From Voacanga thouarsii (taxonomy: Eukaryota > Streptophyta > Magnoliopsida > Gentianales > Apocynaceae), in NCBI GenBank assembly GCA_026120185.1, contig JANUWF010001050.1, positions 124,001 to 188,000 on the forward strand: DNA of 64,000 nucleotides, in the 5' to 3' direction. The translations under genes were made by a program, and so were the position numbers. Positions 24,473 to 36,462 of the stretch are shown in pieces. The notes beneath the pieces were generated by a model. It was not told where the DNA came from and did no database searches. It saw nothing but the letters and a program-made list of their open reading frames with translations. Position 1 is the stretch's first letter; the number at the start of each line of letters is the position of its first letter.

Positions 24473-26480
24473 ATTATATACTACAATATTTTACTTTTTC
24501 ACATTAATTTTTTAATTAAATGAATAGTTTAGAAATTAAAAAATTAATAATTTGAGAATGGAAGAAATAAAAGCTGACCATATATGACAATTATAGTTTA
24601 AGAGTATAAATTTAACCTTTATAAGTGTAAATTTAACTCTTCCCTATAATAAAATGTATATGATTTTTGTGATAGTATTTATTTTTTTATTATTAGGTTG
24701 AAGCTTCTAGATTTTTGTGACAACATTTAATTTTTGAGTTAACTTAAACGTATCAAAAATAGTATTTTTGGTAATGAAAATGTCCTAAAAAAAATATTTG
24801 AAAATTTCAATTATGTCTTCCTGTTTCTTTTTTTAACAGTCTGACAAAGTGAATAATTTGACTGGATTAATGTGTAAAAAACAAAAATTTAAAAAAAGAC
24901 TTATTTTACTTTTTTACCATTTTCCCCCATTTTCTTTCTCCTCCATCTTGCAGCAATCTTTTCCTACTGTAATATAGGGGAAAGTGAATATTCCACCAAC
25001 TACTCTCTCTATCTACTCACCCTATAGCTCATTCGTCTTCTCTTTGTTTGTTGGCCAGATCTAGGCTCCGCCCTTATTCGAAGCTTGGTCTTGGCCAGTT
25101 GCTTTATTTTCTTCCTTTGTTTTGTGCTCCCACCCCTTCTTTTGTCCATAACCTCCATACTCTCCTCTATTGGCTTTCTTTTCCTTGATTTGCAAAGCCT
25201 TGGCATGTTGTTTCTATTCCTCCTTACTCTTAGAGATGATTTATCCAACATTGATTTGAGCCCTCTCCCCAACTCTTCTCCTTTTCCTAAGCAAATTTCA
25301 AAATAATTAATACACTCAGGATCTTTTGATTTACTATTCACGATATTAGATGGTAGAGTGAGACTTGTTAGTAGCATGTCATGAATTTTTGTAATTGATG
25401 ATTTGACAATTATGAAAGAAATTGTGATGTGTTTGTATTATTTCTATTCTTATCTTTGCACTATATCGCCTAGGATTAGAGGTGTGGTAATTCTCTATTA
25501 CTATGGACTTAGGTGACTTGTTTCGTGATTTTTCAATGAATCCAATTTTGATCTAGCCGTTAGAAAAAGAATGGAAGGACCTAATTTTAATTTTCAAAAA
25601 TTTTGAAAGACAATTTGGTTGGAAAAAAAAGTCTAAATTATAAAATACTATTTTTGAAAGGTATTATTGAATTTAATCTTTAATTTTTCAATCTGTAACT
25701 AAGACCTAAGTAATATCTATATCTATTTTATAATTTATGACTAATTCGATTTAGTGAATCTTTTTGTAGGAATAGAGCTCTCACTAGAGTTTTTTTTTTT
25801 TTTCTCATACTCATAAAAAAATATAAAAAATTATTTTGTCATCAAAATATATTGTTACTAAACAGAGTTCACATCCTCACCCTAGTGTATAAAAATGTTT
25901 ACTATATAATTAACATGAATCTAATTTCCGCGTAATCCATAGATTTCTTTGCCATCTTTAATATTTATTGCAAATGCAAATTACTTTTTTCTTCACTTAT
26001 GTCATAAAGAATGATTTAAATAAGTATTTTTATATTATAATTTCTTTGAAGCATAATTTTTAAAATTGGAATTTGCACTCGTCCAAAGAGAGAGAGAGAG
26101 AGGAAAAAAAAAAAAAGGGAATTGCAAATTCTCCTAAAATATTTGTATTGGATGAAGATTCTCATCAAATGATCATTTGACGAATTGGGGTTCTTTTTCA
26201 CTTTCCAATATGGTACACATTTTCTTCACCAACAAAATATAGTACTCTTTTTATTTTTAGAGATTGAAGAGACACAATATCATATCTTGAATGGCTTGTG
26301 TTTAAATATAATAATTTATATCTTTCTAAAAGATATAATGTGTAATGGACATAATACAAATTTTTTATATAATTATTTATAAAATTAAGCTTGATATATT
26401 CAAAATATTTATTGGTCAATTACTTTTAAATTAGCAATAATTCTTATTATCAATATTGAATTCAACAAAATACTAATAAT
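24473..26480. other. Intergenic DNA between the two LTR elements
   Basis: The blocks 24665-24740 and 25840-26010 share text with 9235-9560 (TTATTATTAG ... TTGAA ... CTTCTAGATTTTT against CTCCTAAATTTTT; GTTCATATCCTC against GTTCACATCCTC; ATTTATTGCAAATG in both), as if the same old repeat had been split by about 1.1 kb of other sequence. That insert contains a basic 122-codon minus-strand frame at 25009-25377 (Lys/Arg-rich, e.g. KSRKRKPIEESMEVMDKRR) that I cannot assign. No gene is supported. Confidence 0.5.
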
Positions 26481-26834
26481 TGTTATAAAATTAGGGTAGT
26501 GTTAGAATAAAATCTTCACACTACACACTAATAAAACTTTAACTATTTTGCACAAAAATTTCTCTCTTTCTCTTCTCTCACAATTTTCTCTAATCTTTCT
26601 TTCACTAATCTTTCTTTCACAAAATGATGGTGTATTACAAGCTTAGAGAATAGCTCTATTTATAGAGCTCTAATTAGTGGAATACATCATGGCATACATC
26701 AGCTTCCACTAATCTTAATTAGTGGTGTCTCCACTAAATGGTAGACATTCATAAAAATCTTCTCTAATTATTCACATAAATCCATAATTAGTGGAGCATC
26801 CACTAATTAATGGAGATTCCAATAATTCATAACA
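26481..26834 (-). repeat. Copia element 3' LTR (354 bp)
   Basis: Bounded by TGTTAT and ATAACA. It carries a 15-bp tandem duplication (CTAATCTTTCTTTCA twice) absent from the right LTR, which accounts for the length difference. Several TTAGTGGA/TCCACTAA motifs form short inverted repeats in U3. Confidence 0.94.
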
Positions 26835-26875
26835 CTCCCCCTTGGATGTCCATCTATTACATAAAGAATATGCCT

Positions 26876-29130
26876 CGTTAAAACCTTACTAGATAAAAAC
26901 CCAGTGGGAAAAAAAATTTAGTGAAGGAAAAAGAGTACACTATTCTATATGTCTGTTTATTACTCCCCTTGATGAGATGATTCCTTTTAAACCGACGCAT
27001 ACCGATTTTATATCTCAACTTTTCAAATGTTGCAGTCGGTAAAGTCTTCGTGAAAATATCTGTGAGGTTGTCACATGACTGAATTTGTAACACATCAATT
27101 TCACATTTCTTTTGGAGTTCATGAGTAAAGAAGAATTTTGGTGAAATATGTTTTGTCCGATCTCCTTTAATATATCCTCCTCATAATTGAGCTATGCAAG
27201 CTGCATTGTCTTCATAAAGAGGAGTTGGAATATCTTTGATTGATGATAATCCACAACTTTCTCGGATATTATGAATCATGGATCTTAGCCATACACATTC
27301 TCGACTTGCTTCATGAATGGCTATAATTTCAGCATGATTTGAAGAAGTAGCTGCTATAGATTGTTTCATAAAACGCCATGATATAGCAGTATTTCCACAT
27401 GTAAATAGATAGCCCGTTTGAGAACGTGCTTTATGTGGATCAGATAAATAACCAGCATCTGCATAACCTATCAATGTTGGACTGGTTTTATTTGAATAAA
27501 ATAATCCGAGATCAATTGTACATTGGAGATATCGAAAGACTTGTTTAATTTCATTCCAATGTCGTCGTGTTGGTGAAGAACTAAATCTTGCTAATAAATT
27601 GACAGCAAAAGTAATATTAGGTCGTGTATTATTAGCAAGATACATCAATGCACCAATTGCACTGAGATATGGTACTTCATGACCAAGGAGTTCTTCATCA
27701 TTTTCTTGAGGTCGGAAAGGATCTTTATCCACATTTAATGATCGGACGATCATTGGAATACTCAATGGATGTGCTTTGTTCATGTAAAATCTTTTAGCAC
27801 TTTTGTCGTATATGTTGATTGATGAATAAATGTTCCACTCTCCAGATGTTCAATTTGTAAACCAAGGCAAAATTTGGTTTTACCAAAATCCTTGATTTCG
27901 AATTCTCTTTTTAAATAATCAATTGTTTCTTGGAGCTCTTCAGGAGTTCCAATAAGATTAATATCATCTACATATATAGCTAATATCACAAATTTAGAAC
28001 CAGATTTCTTAATAAAAATGCATGGACATACCTGGTCATTTTAAATCTCGCTTTCAATCAATATTCACTAAGATAATTGAACCACATGCGCCTAGATGAC
28101 TTCAGGCCATGTAATGATTTCTGCAACTTGATGGAGTAATTTTCACGAGGATAATGTTTATATGCTTCAGGCATATGAAATTCTTTGGAAATTTTCATGT
28201 AAACATCATTTTCTAAATTTCCATACAAGTAAGCAGTGATAACATCTAATAGGCGCATATCTATCTTTTCATGTACTGCCAAACTGATAAGATATCGGAG
28301 TGTAATAGTATCAACAATAGGAGAATAAGTTTCATCATAATCAATATCTGGTCTTTGTGAAAAACCTTGAGCTACTAATCGCGCTTTATATCGAACGATT
28401 TCACTTTTTTCATTGCGCTTTCGTACAAATATCCATTTGTAACCAACAGGTTTTACACCTTCTGGTGTTCGGATTGCAGGTCCGAAGACTTCACGTTGTG
28501 TCAGTGCATTTAACTCCGATTGAATCGCATCTTTCCATTGCAGCCAATCTTTTCTATGCCGACATTCATCAACTGATATTGGTTCAGGATCATCACTATC
28601 CTATGTAACATCAAGAGATATATTGTATGCAAATATATTATCAATAACAGTTTCTATCCGATTCCAACTTCTACCGGAAGTGGTATAATTGATAGAAATT
28701 TCAGTGTTACTTTCATCAACTTCTGGTTCTTTGTCATCAGTTCTCTCTTAGTCTTTATCATTCTTTTCTTCAATATGATCTTCTGGATCATTTAATCATC
28801 TTTTCTTTCGAGGATTTTTATCTTTAGAACCAAGAGGTCGGCCACGCTTTTGGTGTGTTTTTTACTCAGCAGCTATAGGTATAATATTTTGTTCTGCTGG
28901 AACTTCAATTCGAATAGGAGTATTTATAGCTGGCATATGCGATTTTGTTACTCTTCTAGAGTCAACAAAAGTGTCTGACATTTGATTTGCAATGCTTTAC
29001 AAATGAATTATCTTTTGAACTTCAAGTTCACACGCGCTTGTATGCGGATCAAGATAATTTAATGATGTTGTCCAATCACGATATTTTTTGTACTGTTTCT
29101 GTTCTCCCCTAATTTAGGGAATAATGATTT
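26876..29130 (-). pseudogene. Copia element pol: integrase C-terminal linker, reverse transcriptase, RNase H
   Basis: From the right it reads: linker KYRDWTTSLNYLDPHTSACE, KKTHQKRGRPLGSKDKNPRKRR and DWLQWKDAIQSELNAL; then RT with GYKWIFVRKRNEKSEIVRYK, YDETYSPIVDTITLRYLIS, the active-site YVDD (AIYVDDINLIGTPEEL, 27989-27940) and IGALMYLANNTRPNITFAVN; then RNase H with LIGYADAGYLSDPHKARS and TSSNHAEIIAIHEASRECVW. It ends in the usual tail ADIFTKTLPTATFEKLRYKIG. Stops and frame changes (for example near 28025 and 27180) break it. It would copy the element RNA to DNA if intact. Confidence 0.92.
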
Positions 29131-29301
29131 CACAAGAGAATAAGAAAAGAAATATAAGAAAATGATGACAAGCAGGAAATGTCAAGAAAAATATCTCCTT
29201 TTTTTTTCACTCTTCTCGGTACCGACTTTTCTTCTTCCTCTCTTGTCTTTTCTTCTCCTCCGACCCTTTACCTACCATCTACCTCTTCTTCTTCCTCATA
29301 C

Positions 29302-29302
<1 letters not shown>

Positions 29303-29333
<31 letters not shown>
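29303..29333. repeat. (AT)n microsatellite in the RKD 5' leader
   Basis: About 15 AT units between a CT-rich leader-like stretch (29200-29300) and the first RKD block. Two overlapping reading frames through it are artefacts. Confidence 0.9.
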
Positions 29334-29341
<8 letters not shown>

Positions 29342-29395
29342 CGATATATATCTCAGTCATTAGTAAACATCAAAAACAAAAATCACAAAGCAGAT

Positions 29396-30538
29396 ATGAA
29401 GACTCGTAATTCATTTGAGACATGGTCAAATGTTGACTCGGTTTCTGCAACAGATTTTGATGTAGTTTCCTTTCCAAACCAACCGCTTCTGCCTAATTTG
29501 AACGCATAAGATTTTGATATATTGTCCTTTCCAAACCAACTGCTTTCTCCTAATTTCAGGTGAGATACCTTTGAGGGCTTCTATTTGTTTTTAGTGTGCT
29601 TGATAATGAAATTAAACTCTCTTTTTGTTTGTTTTTTATGTAAATCAGTGGAAGTTTTGAACATACTGCTTTTGACCAAGTTGATCTGCCCCTACAAGAG
29701 ACTGCTTTTGATACTGTTCCTCTTTATGCTATTCCTTTGAATGAGGATATGCTTGTGCATGATTCTTTCTACTCTCTAATGGATTTTGAACAAAGCCAGA
29801 ATATGATTCCAGGTTATTATACATTTAAACATGGATTTTGAATGGTATTACCTTTACTGATATTATTTTCTTTTTCTATGTGAAATAATGAGTGGTTTTG
29901 GCAACGAAGTCGGAGTACTCATGAAATGCATAATATCGAAATTCAAGATATTATTGCAGACAAAATTCCTGGGGAGAAGATGATGATTAAGAGGCAGAGA
30001 GAGAATAAGGGCAATAACTCTCAGACACTATCAAGAGAAACAATTTCGTAGTACTTTTACCTACCAATCAAGAGTGCAGCCAAAGAACTGAATATTAGCA
30101 TAACCCGTCTTAAGAAAAGATGTAGGGAGTTAGGAATTCGTCGATGGCCTCACAGGAAATTGGTGAGCTTGGAGACCATAATCAAGAATGTTCAGGTTAT
30201 TTCTCATACATATTTATAATTTGCAAGTATGAAACTATGAAAGATTTATAAGTAAATAACCGATGATATCACTTCGATTTACAGGAGATGCAAAATAAAG
30301 AAGAATGATGACATATGGCTGAGAAGAAGTTGAAAGAAGCTATTGCGATACTGGAATGTGAAAAACAGTTGGTGGAAGAAAGTCCTAATACGCAGCTTAG
30401 AGGACCAAACACAGTAAATTGAGACAAGCATGCTTCAAGGCCAAATATAATAAGAAATTTAATTATAATAAACTTAAGGAGATCATAAAATCCCAAGACT
30501 CATTTCGCAGTAATTTTACGACTAATTCTCGTCGCTAG
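29396..30538 (+). pseudogene. RWP-RK (RKD-type) transcription factor gene fragment with introns, captured in the copia element
   Basis: Exon-like blocks on the plus strand are 29396-29559, 29649-29812, 29893-30195 and 30285 to about 30538, with GT/AG junctions. Block 3 encodes the RWP-RK domain: SAAKELNISITRLKKRCREL followed by GIRRWPHRKLVSLETIIKNVQ. Block 4 encodes the leucine-rich helix (EKKLKEAIAILECEKQLVEE) and, in a shifted frame, the LRQACFKANY tail typical of RKD proteins. Block 1 repeats an acidic DFDVVSFPNQ/DFDILSFPNQ unit. Lesions include a TAA in block 1, a TAG at 30049-30051 inside the domain, two stops early in block 4 and a frameshift. RKD factors control egg-cell identity and embryogenesis. 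The intact introns mean DNA-level capture rather than processed mRNA; the gene is antisense to its carrier. Confidence 0.85.
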
Positions 30539-30739
30539 TCTCGATGCTCGGCTCAACGAGGAAAGAAAATGAGGAGGATGTCGAAAAAGAGGAGTCGAAG
30601 TCCATAATTACTAATTGTTTGTCTTCCTCTAATGTAAATATTGAAAAAGAACAATTACAAACCTTCATCTTACATTTGTCACTCAATTACAAAAGAGCAA
30701 CTATAAGCATGTATCCTCAAGTTCATATGAACACTAGTG

Positions 30740-31416
30740 ATATGAATAAAAGATGTGATGCTTATTATTAATGGAAATATCTTTTTCCCTTATTATCTTT
30801 TCTCGTTCCACTTTAGGTGGCCGTATTTCTCTCGTGATAAGGGAAATATCGAGTGTGTCCATGACCATAACCACGGCCATCGCCACAACTACGACTATAA
30901 CGATGGCTTCTGCTGGAGCCAACAACATTCACTTCGGAGTGCTTGTTGAGCCGCTTCATCCGGCTTCATGATTTTTCAATAATAACTCATGTTAAATCTG
31001 TCAATTTTGGATACCATTTTTCTCGATATTGTTACTCGTAGGACAATATTCGAGGTATGAAAAGTGGAGAATGTCTTCTCCAATATAACTTCATCGATAA
31101 CTTTTTCTCCGCAAAATTTTTAACTAAGATGTAATTTTATATATCACGGAGTTCACGGTTTTACAATCTTGCAACTTCAGGTGCAACCATTCATACCGTG
31201 CAGTGGGTAGTACGACCATCTTCAAGTAATCAAATCTTTCTTTTTATCCACATGACATATGGATCTCCTTTTTTTTAGCATTTAGATGCATTTCTGTATG
31301 ACATATAAATTTTTTTTTTCAGAAATATCAAGGGCTACAAATTCGAATTTAGCGAGATCAATAAATGCGTACCTGTCTTCTGGCTTTAATAACGACAGAG
31401 ACTCGTGCTGATAACG
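30740..31416 (-). pseudogene. Copia element gag remnant and primer-binding region
   Basis: Reading leftward from the 5' LTR: CGTTATCAGCACGAGTC, a primer-site-like stretch, adjoins the LTR. Then LAKFEFVALDIS, KFCGEKVIDEVILEKTFSTF, and a Gly/Arg/His-rich tail (GDGRGYGHGH) near 30850-30890, all typical of plant copia gag. There are several frameshifts and stops. Copia-like sequence stops at about 30.74 kb where the RKD-bearing block begins. Confidence 0.75.
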
Positions 31417-31755
31417 TGTTATAAAATTAGGGTAGTGTTAGAATAAAATCTTCGCACTACACACTAATAAAACTCTAACTATTTTGCACAAGAATTTATC
31501 TCTTTCTCTTCTCTCACAATTTTCTCTAATCTTTCTTTCACAAAATGATGGTGTATTATAAGTTTAGAGAATAGCTATATTTATAGAGCTCTAATTAGTG
31601 GAATACATCATGACATACATCATCTTCCACTAATCTTAATTAGTGGTGTCTCCACTAAATGGTGGACATCCATAAAAATTTTCTCTAATTATTTACATAA
31701 ATTCATAATTAGTGGAACCTCCGCTAATTAATGGAGATTCCAATAATTCATAAAA
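31417..31755 (-). repeat. Copia element 5' LTR (339 bp) with promoter
   Basis: It pairs with the left LTR. On the minus strand CTATAAATATAGC is a TATA box directing transcription leftwards into the element, away from ELP6. The outer terminus reads ATAAAA instead of ATAACA. Confidence 0.94.
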
Positions 31756-31992
31756 ATAATATATTAATTCGTAACTTAATTAGTACTTGACTCTTAATTG
31801 ATAAGATTAGGTCTAAACCGGCCTGGCAAATTATTAAAAAAATAAATAAAAATAAAAGAAATTCTTCATACTGAAATTTAAACACAAAAACCCAAAGTGA
31901 AATCCTGAAACTGAAAAAACCGAACTTGAGCAGAGAAGAAGAGGAAGAAGAAGGCAAGAGTTTCTCAGCCCTGAGCAAATATTCGATTAACG
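31756..31992 (+). promoter_or_regulatory. Remaining proximal promoter and 5' leader of ELP6
   Basis: Only 237 bp separate the copia LTR from the ELP6 ATG. The stretch is AT-rich with a purine-rich GAAGAAGAGGAAGAAG leader close to the ATG (31937-31953). No clear TATA box is visible. The upstream promoter has been displaced by the retrotransposon. Confidence 0.55.
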
Positions 31993-34900
31993 ATGAGTAA
32001 CCAATCTCGTAATCTGCTCGATGAAGCTTTAGGCTTCAACGACGACGCCATTTATAGCGGCGGCGGAAGTGGTAGAGTTTTGCTAATTGAGGACTCCGTG
32101 GAGATTAATGGGGCTTTCATTCTTCACCACCTCATCAAGCGCTGTCTATCCCCTCAACGCCCCTCCGATATCGTCGTTTTCCTCTCCTTTGCTCACCCTT
32201 TTTGGCATTATGATCGCATCCTCCGGAAAATGGTACTATTACTATTACTACTTCAGTAACTGCTTACTCCACCTCTTCAAGATTTCGGATTTTCTTTTGA
32301 TTTCTTATGTAAATATTAGTTTTTATTTATTCTTGTAATAAAATTTATACTAAAAACGGCAACTTCTGCATCCCGTCAAAAAGAAAACATTTTTCTCTTT
32401 TGGGTATCAAAGGAGGTGTATTTTGATAACTGTTATCAATTGACATGTTTATTGTTGTTTTTCATTGTGATGACTTCAGAATAAGGCTTTTTCTGTTGTG
32501 TGTTTCCTGCTTTCTTTCTGTTTTTTGATTTTTGATTTTTTTGGGGTCTATTTTAGGTTAGGAAATTCCTATCTTGATGAATGAAAATACGAAAGAAAAA
32601 TGGAAAAGTTGCGGGTTCTGTTGTGTGTTTCCTGCTTTCTTTCTGTTTTTTGATTTTTGATTTTTTTGGGGTCTATTTTAGGTTAGGAAATTCCTATCTT
32701 GATGAATGAAAATACGAAAGAAAAATGGAAAAGTTGCGGGGTAGTAAGAATACTGCATTATGCACTACAAATGGGAGCCTTTCAAAATCTTATTATGTGG
32801 TGTATTAGTGGTTGCACTCAGCATTTTGTTTATTTTGGAGTAATGGAATAGCTTTCTTTGTTATATGAATTTTAACTGTCCTTTTACTTTTTCCAGGCTA
32901 ATGGTTATATTCTAGTAAAATATTGTTCATAAATGTCAGTTACAGGACATGGAGTTGTTTGTTGTACAGGGTTGCAACTTAGTGGTGCAAAGGGATCATA
33001 AGAGATTCCAGTATCATGACATGCTTATGCTGAATTATCCTGGTGAGAGAATCAGCTTGCAATACTTCTGACTCAATTGTCTGAAATAACTTTGTATCTG
33101 TTCTTTTGTCTTGATTTTCTTCGACTGTGCACCTCCTACAGTGGCTCTGATCTTTTTCTCTCTTAAATCAAACTCGTAGAGACTATCAGGGTTTCCACAT
33201 CTTGCACAGCTCATTTAGCATTTCTTTTGCAAGAAGTGATTTCAATAGGTTGTTTCTCTAATTGAATCGATAAAAATGCCAAACTATCATAGTGTGGTGA
33301 TGTCTTGCCAATCTAAACTGTAGCAGAGATTGATACCACTGTGGTGAAAGATCAAGCTTATTCATAGATTCTTGAGTTGAAATGGAGGGGAAAAGCTAAT
33401 GCAAGAGTAAAGCAATATAATAGACTTATTTACAGGAATTTGACTTGCAACCTCCCAAAGTGAACAATAGGTCAAGTATTGGTGAGACTCTACTCAGCTT
33501 CATTTTGTTAAAGTTTGTGCTTGTTGTAAATTTGATACATGCTACTATTTGTTCAATTCTATTGTGAGCTTTATATGGATCCAATGAAGTTTCTTTCTTG
33601 TGTCTGCTGTATCATTCTTTTGTTACATTGCATTTGTAAGAACTCAGGCAGTTGTTTTGGAAAACCCTCTTGACTTTGAAAACCAGGAAGAGTGTTAAGA
33701 ATTTTGGTCCTAAACAGATTGTCAGATCCACAATTTTTTGATCTGCTTTCCAAAATTCAAGCAAGTATCTTTCCTTTACACAAGGAAAATATACCCTTGA
33801 AGAGTTGGTATTCATGAGGAGAAAGATTTCTTGTTGTAACAATTTTTACCAACCTTTGGTAATATTTTCTGGGCTCAACTACAGAATTTTTACTATATTG
33901 CTCATTTTACCTTTGTAATTAAAAACTTGTGTATACTGCATTACATAGGAGAATATTTGGTCAGTTTTATGAATTCTATGAGAAGTTTTTTGTTTTGTTC
34001 CCCCCCCCCCCCCCAATTTTGGTTGAAAATAGTGGATAACTGAGGAAACCATTTTTCAGAGTGAAGTTTAATCTGCTACTTAAATTGATCTGTCCCTTGT
34101 GGGGACCGTGGCGCTAGTGATCTGAAATTTTACTTTTGGCATATTTCCCCTCCATCAGGACCGGATGGAGATCAAGAGAAAGCTATAGAAAGTATGCTTC
34201 TTAGACTATATGGCAAAGTTCAGAAAGCAGTAGAACTCTCTTCTTTACCTGAAGGCGACAAGAACATTACTATTATGATTGATGATATATCTCTTATGGA
34301 AGTGGCTGCTAATGGCTCAGCAAACTGTGTCTTAGATTTTTTACGTTACTGCTACACCTTAACAACAGAATTTGTAAGAAATCATTTTTATAAAATTGTC
34401 CACGTGTAATTTATGTTATCAGTGGATACAACAGCAGCTTATATTGCCATTCTGAAGCCAGATTGTCGTTTGACATGTTTCTGTCAGGGTTGTTCGATTG
34501 TCATTCTTAATCATGAGGATATATATTCAAGCACAGAAAGGCCTAGTCCACTCCTACAAATGGAATACCTTGCAAATGTGGTCATAAAAGCAGAGCCTTT
34601 AGCCACTGGTTTGGCATCCGATGTGCATGGACAGGTATAAACTATTGTTTAATTGTATCTTGGATTACCAATTTGTTTTATGCAATTTTGCATATCAAGA
34701 ATGTCTTTTTGAGAAATTTTTATTTGTAAAGCTTTAGATTTGCGGCCTGTATAGAGTGTCAGGATTAGTGTGTATCAAGGTAAAGTCATGGAAATGGAGG
34801 TAAAAGTGGATATTGATTTTTGAATGGAAGTTATAAGCAAATAATGGGATTCAAGGCTTTATCTAGGTTTTGGGATTACGAGAGTCTATGATTAGAGCTT

Positions 34901-36462
34901 CATTTACCTCGAATAAGGAACTATCCCATGCATATCTTGCTATTTAATGAGGGTATAGCATGGGCAGGCAGAGGAAGTGGCCTCAGGAATCTATACTTGG
35001 ATACTTTTATTGGCTGTAAGCTAAATGGCAAGCTAGGACCTGAAGGGGATTTGCTAGTAGATATTATTTGCTCGCACTCAATTAAGTAGCTATTTTCCAA
35101 CCTAGCATTCAACTAAGAATTTACTAATCCAATGTTTGGTTTAGGACCACATGGATAGCAGGTGACAACTTGGCTGCTCAATGCCCTGGCTGCTAAGCTC
35201 TCACTTTGGTGGCCTCGTTGATAAAATTGAAATTTAAGTATTGAAATCTGAATATTGAATTATTGAATTCTGAAAATTAGAGTCTGAAAACTAAATTATG
35301 ACATCTGAAGTCAAAATATAGGATTGAATTAAAGATAAATTTATTTTTACACTATTTTATTACAATTTATAGTAAATAGAAAAGAAGATTAATAATTAGA
35401 TCAGTATTTAATATATTCGGATTTTAAAATTAAGTAATTTTCTATTCACTTAAAATTTATAGTAAGATTTTAATATATTTTAATCAGTTAAATAATAATA
35501 AGAATCTATTATCAAACATACTAAAGTAATTAAGTACTTAATATTATCAATTATCTAACATACTTAATTATATAAGTACATAATGAATTTATTTTAAGTG
35601 CTTAATTGAGTTATCATATAGGTCTTTACTCTATGATTGGAATATTTATTAAACTTAAGAACATAACATTGCTGAAAAAGTTTGTTCAATTAAAGTAAAC
35701 ATTTCCTGCACGGCTGCCTTTGTGGACATGCTCTTATATGCTTCTATTCAAGAGCATAAAATCCCTTGGAAGGTACATAGGAATATGCATTTTTCAAAAA
35801 ATTGGGACTCCGATCTTAACATGTAAGAAAGATCTTCTTGAGTACTATTATGATCAGTATTCCCCTATTCTCTAGACATGAGTGACTTTCCTTCTAGCTC
35901 TAACCATTGTACACGGCTATGAGCATGTATTGTAAAGCTTTATTGTTATCTAAATCATCTTTTGTCAAAGCCAAGAAAGGCAGCAGATTGTCTTAATCAA
36001 CCTGCAGACTCTTGTCTGTGTGTTCATTATTCCAAAAAGCAGTTTTCTGGTTTAAAAAGTGATCAATGCCAAGAACATGTTTGTTAACTTTTGTTAGTTT
36101 TGTGTTCTCAATAGAACGGAGAACAGCAAATCAGAAAACAGCATGTTTCTTGGAAACAAGAAAGGGTCTTTCCCTTAGCTAAATGTTATTCATCTCTTTC
36201 TCTTTCCCCCCTTTTTTCTCTTATAGTAGATGACTTCCTCTAAATCGTTCATTTTCCTTTAGTTGATTCTTCATCTCCAAATTTGTTGACTTTATCTCCC
36301 GTAGTTGCAATTATCATATCTGGCCCGTTTTGTATGCAGTTGACAGTGTTCAACAAAGGCGTTTGTCAGGGATCTGGAGGCTCGAAGGGCAAGATTAGTA
36401 ACTTCCATTTCAGAGTCAAAGAAAACAATGTTGAATACTTCTATCCTGGGAATAGGACATGA
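31993..36462 (+). CDS. ELP6: Elongator complex subunit ELP6, 5 exons, 265 aa
   Basis: Exons are 31993-32232, 32970-33042, 34159-34373, 34488-34634 and 36340-36462. They use GT/AG sites, have consistent phases, total 266 codons and end in TGA. The length matches Arabidopsis ELP6 (about 262 aa as I recall). Recognisable stretches are [88 protein letters not shown] [20 protein letters not shown], and the C-terminal [19 protein letters not shown]6 joins ELP4 and ELP5 in a RecA-like hexamer that lacks a Walker A motif and helps Elongator modify wobble uridines of tRNA. Introns 1, 2 and 4 are long; intron 1 holds a 125-bp tandem duplication and intron 4 a probable MITE. Confidence 0.96.
32491..32740. 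repeat. Perfect 125-bp tandem duplication in ELP6 intron 1
   Basis: 32491-32615 and 32616-32740 are identical, each beginning TTCTGTTGTGTGTTTCCTGC and ending AAAAGTTGCGGG. Absence of any mismatch implies a very recent event or an assembly duplication. Confidence 0.95.
34000..34014. repeat. Homopolymer C15 in ELP6 intron 2
   Basis: Fifteen consecutive C in an AT-rich intron. Length is likely uncertain in any assembly. Confidence 0.95.
35212..35622. mobile_element. Probable TIR element (MITE) in ELP6 intron 4
   Basis: The left end CCTCGTTGATAAAATTGAA and the reverse complement of the right end CCTATATGATAACTCAATTAAG are imperfect inverted repeats. The inside is rich in CTGAA-type short repeats, a pattern I associate with non-autonomous hAT-like MITEs. 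I could not identify a target duplication. Confidence 0.4.

Larger units (their letters stand above)
26481..31755 (-). mobile_element. Complete-ended Ty1/copia LTR retrotransposon (5.3 kb) carrying a host-gene fragment
   Basis: The LTRs are at 26481-26834 and 31417-31755 with TGTTAT...ATAACA ends (the right end is mutated to ATAAAA) and an exact ATAAT duplication (26476-26480 and 31756-31760). On the minus strand a gag remnant near the 5' (right) LTR is followed by a non-copia block, then integrase C-terminal linker, RT and RNase H up to the left LTR. Protease and the integrase core, normally between gag and the linker, are missing. Many stops make it defective. The LTRs are much more alike than those of the Tat element apart from a 15-bp indel, so it appears younger. 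Confidence 0.95.

Noticed and set aside
25009..25377. 122-codon basic minus-strand ORF
   Set aside because: Lys/Arg-rich composition without any domain, promoter or family that I recognise, inside a repeat-derived stretch. Mentioned in the intergenic entry but not called a gene.
29162..29509. 115-codon plus-strand ORF through the AT microsatellite as a separate gene
   Set aside because: Its latter half is the first RKD block (starting at 29396); the rest is CT-rich leader and microsatellite.
29396..30538. RKD block as a functional transcription factor gene
   Set aside because: Stops in block 1, inside the RWP-RK domain (30049-30051) and in block 4, plus a frameshift before the C-terminal tail.
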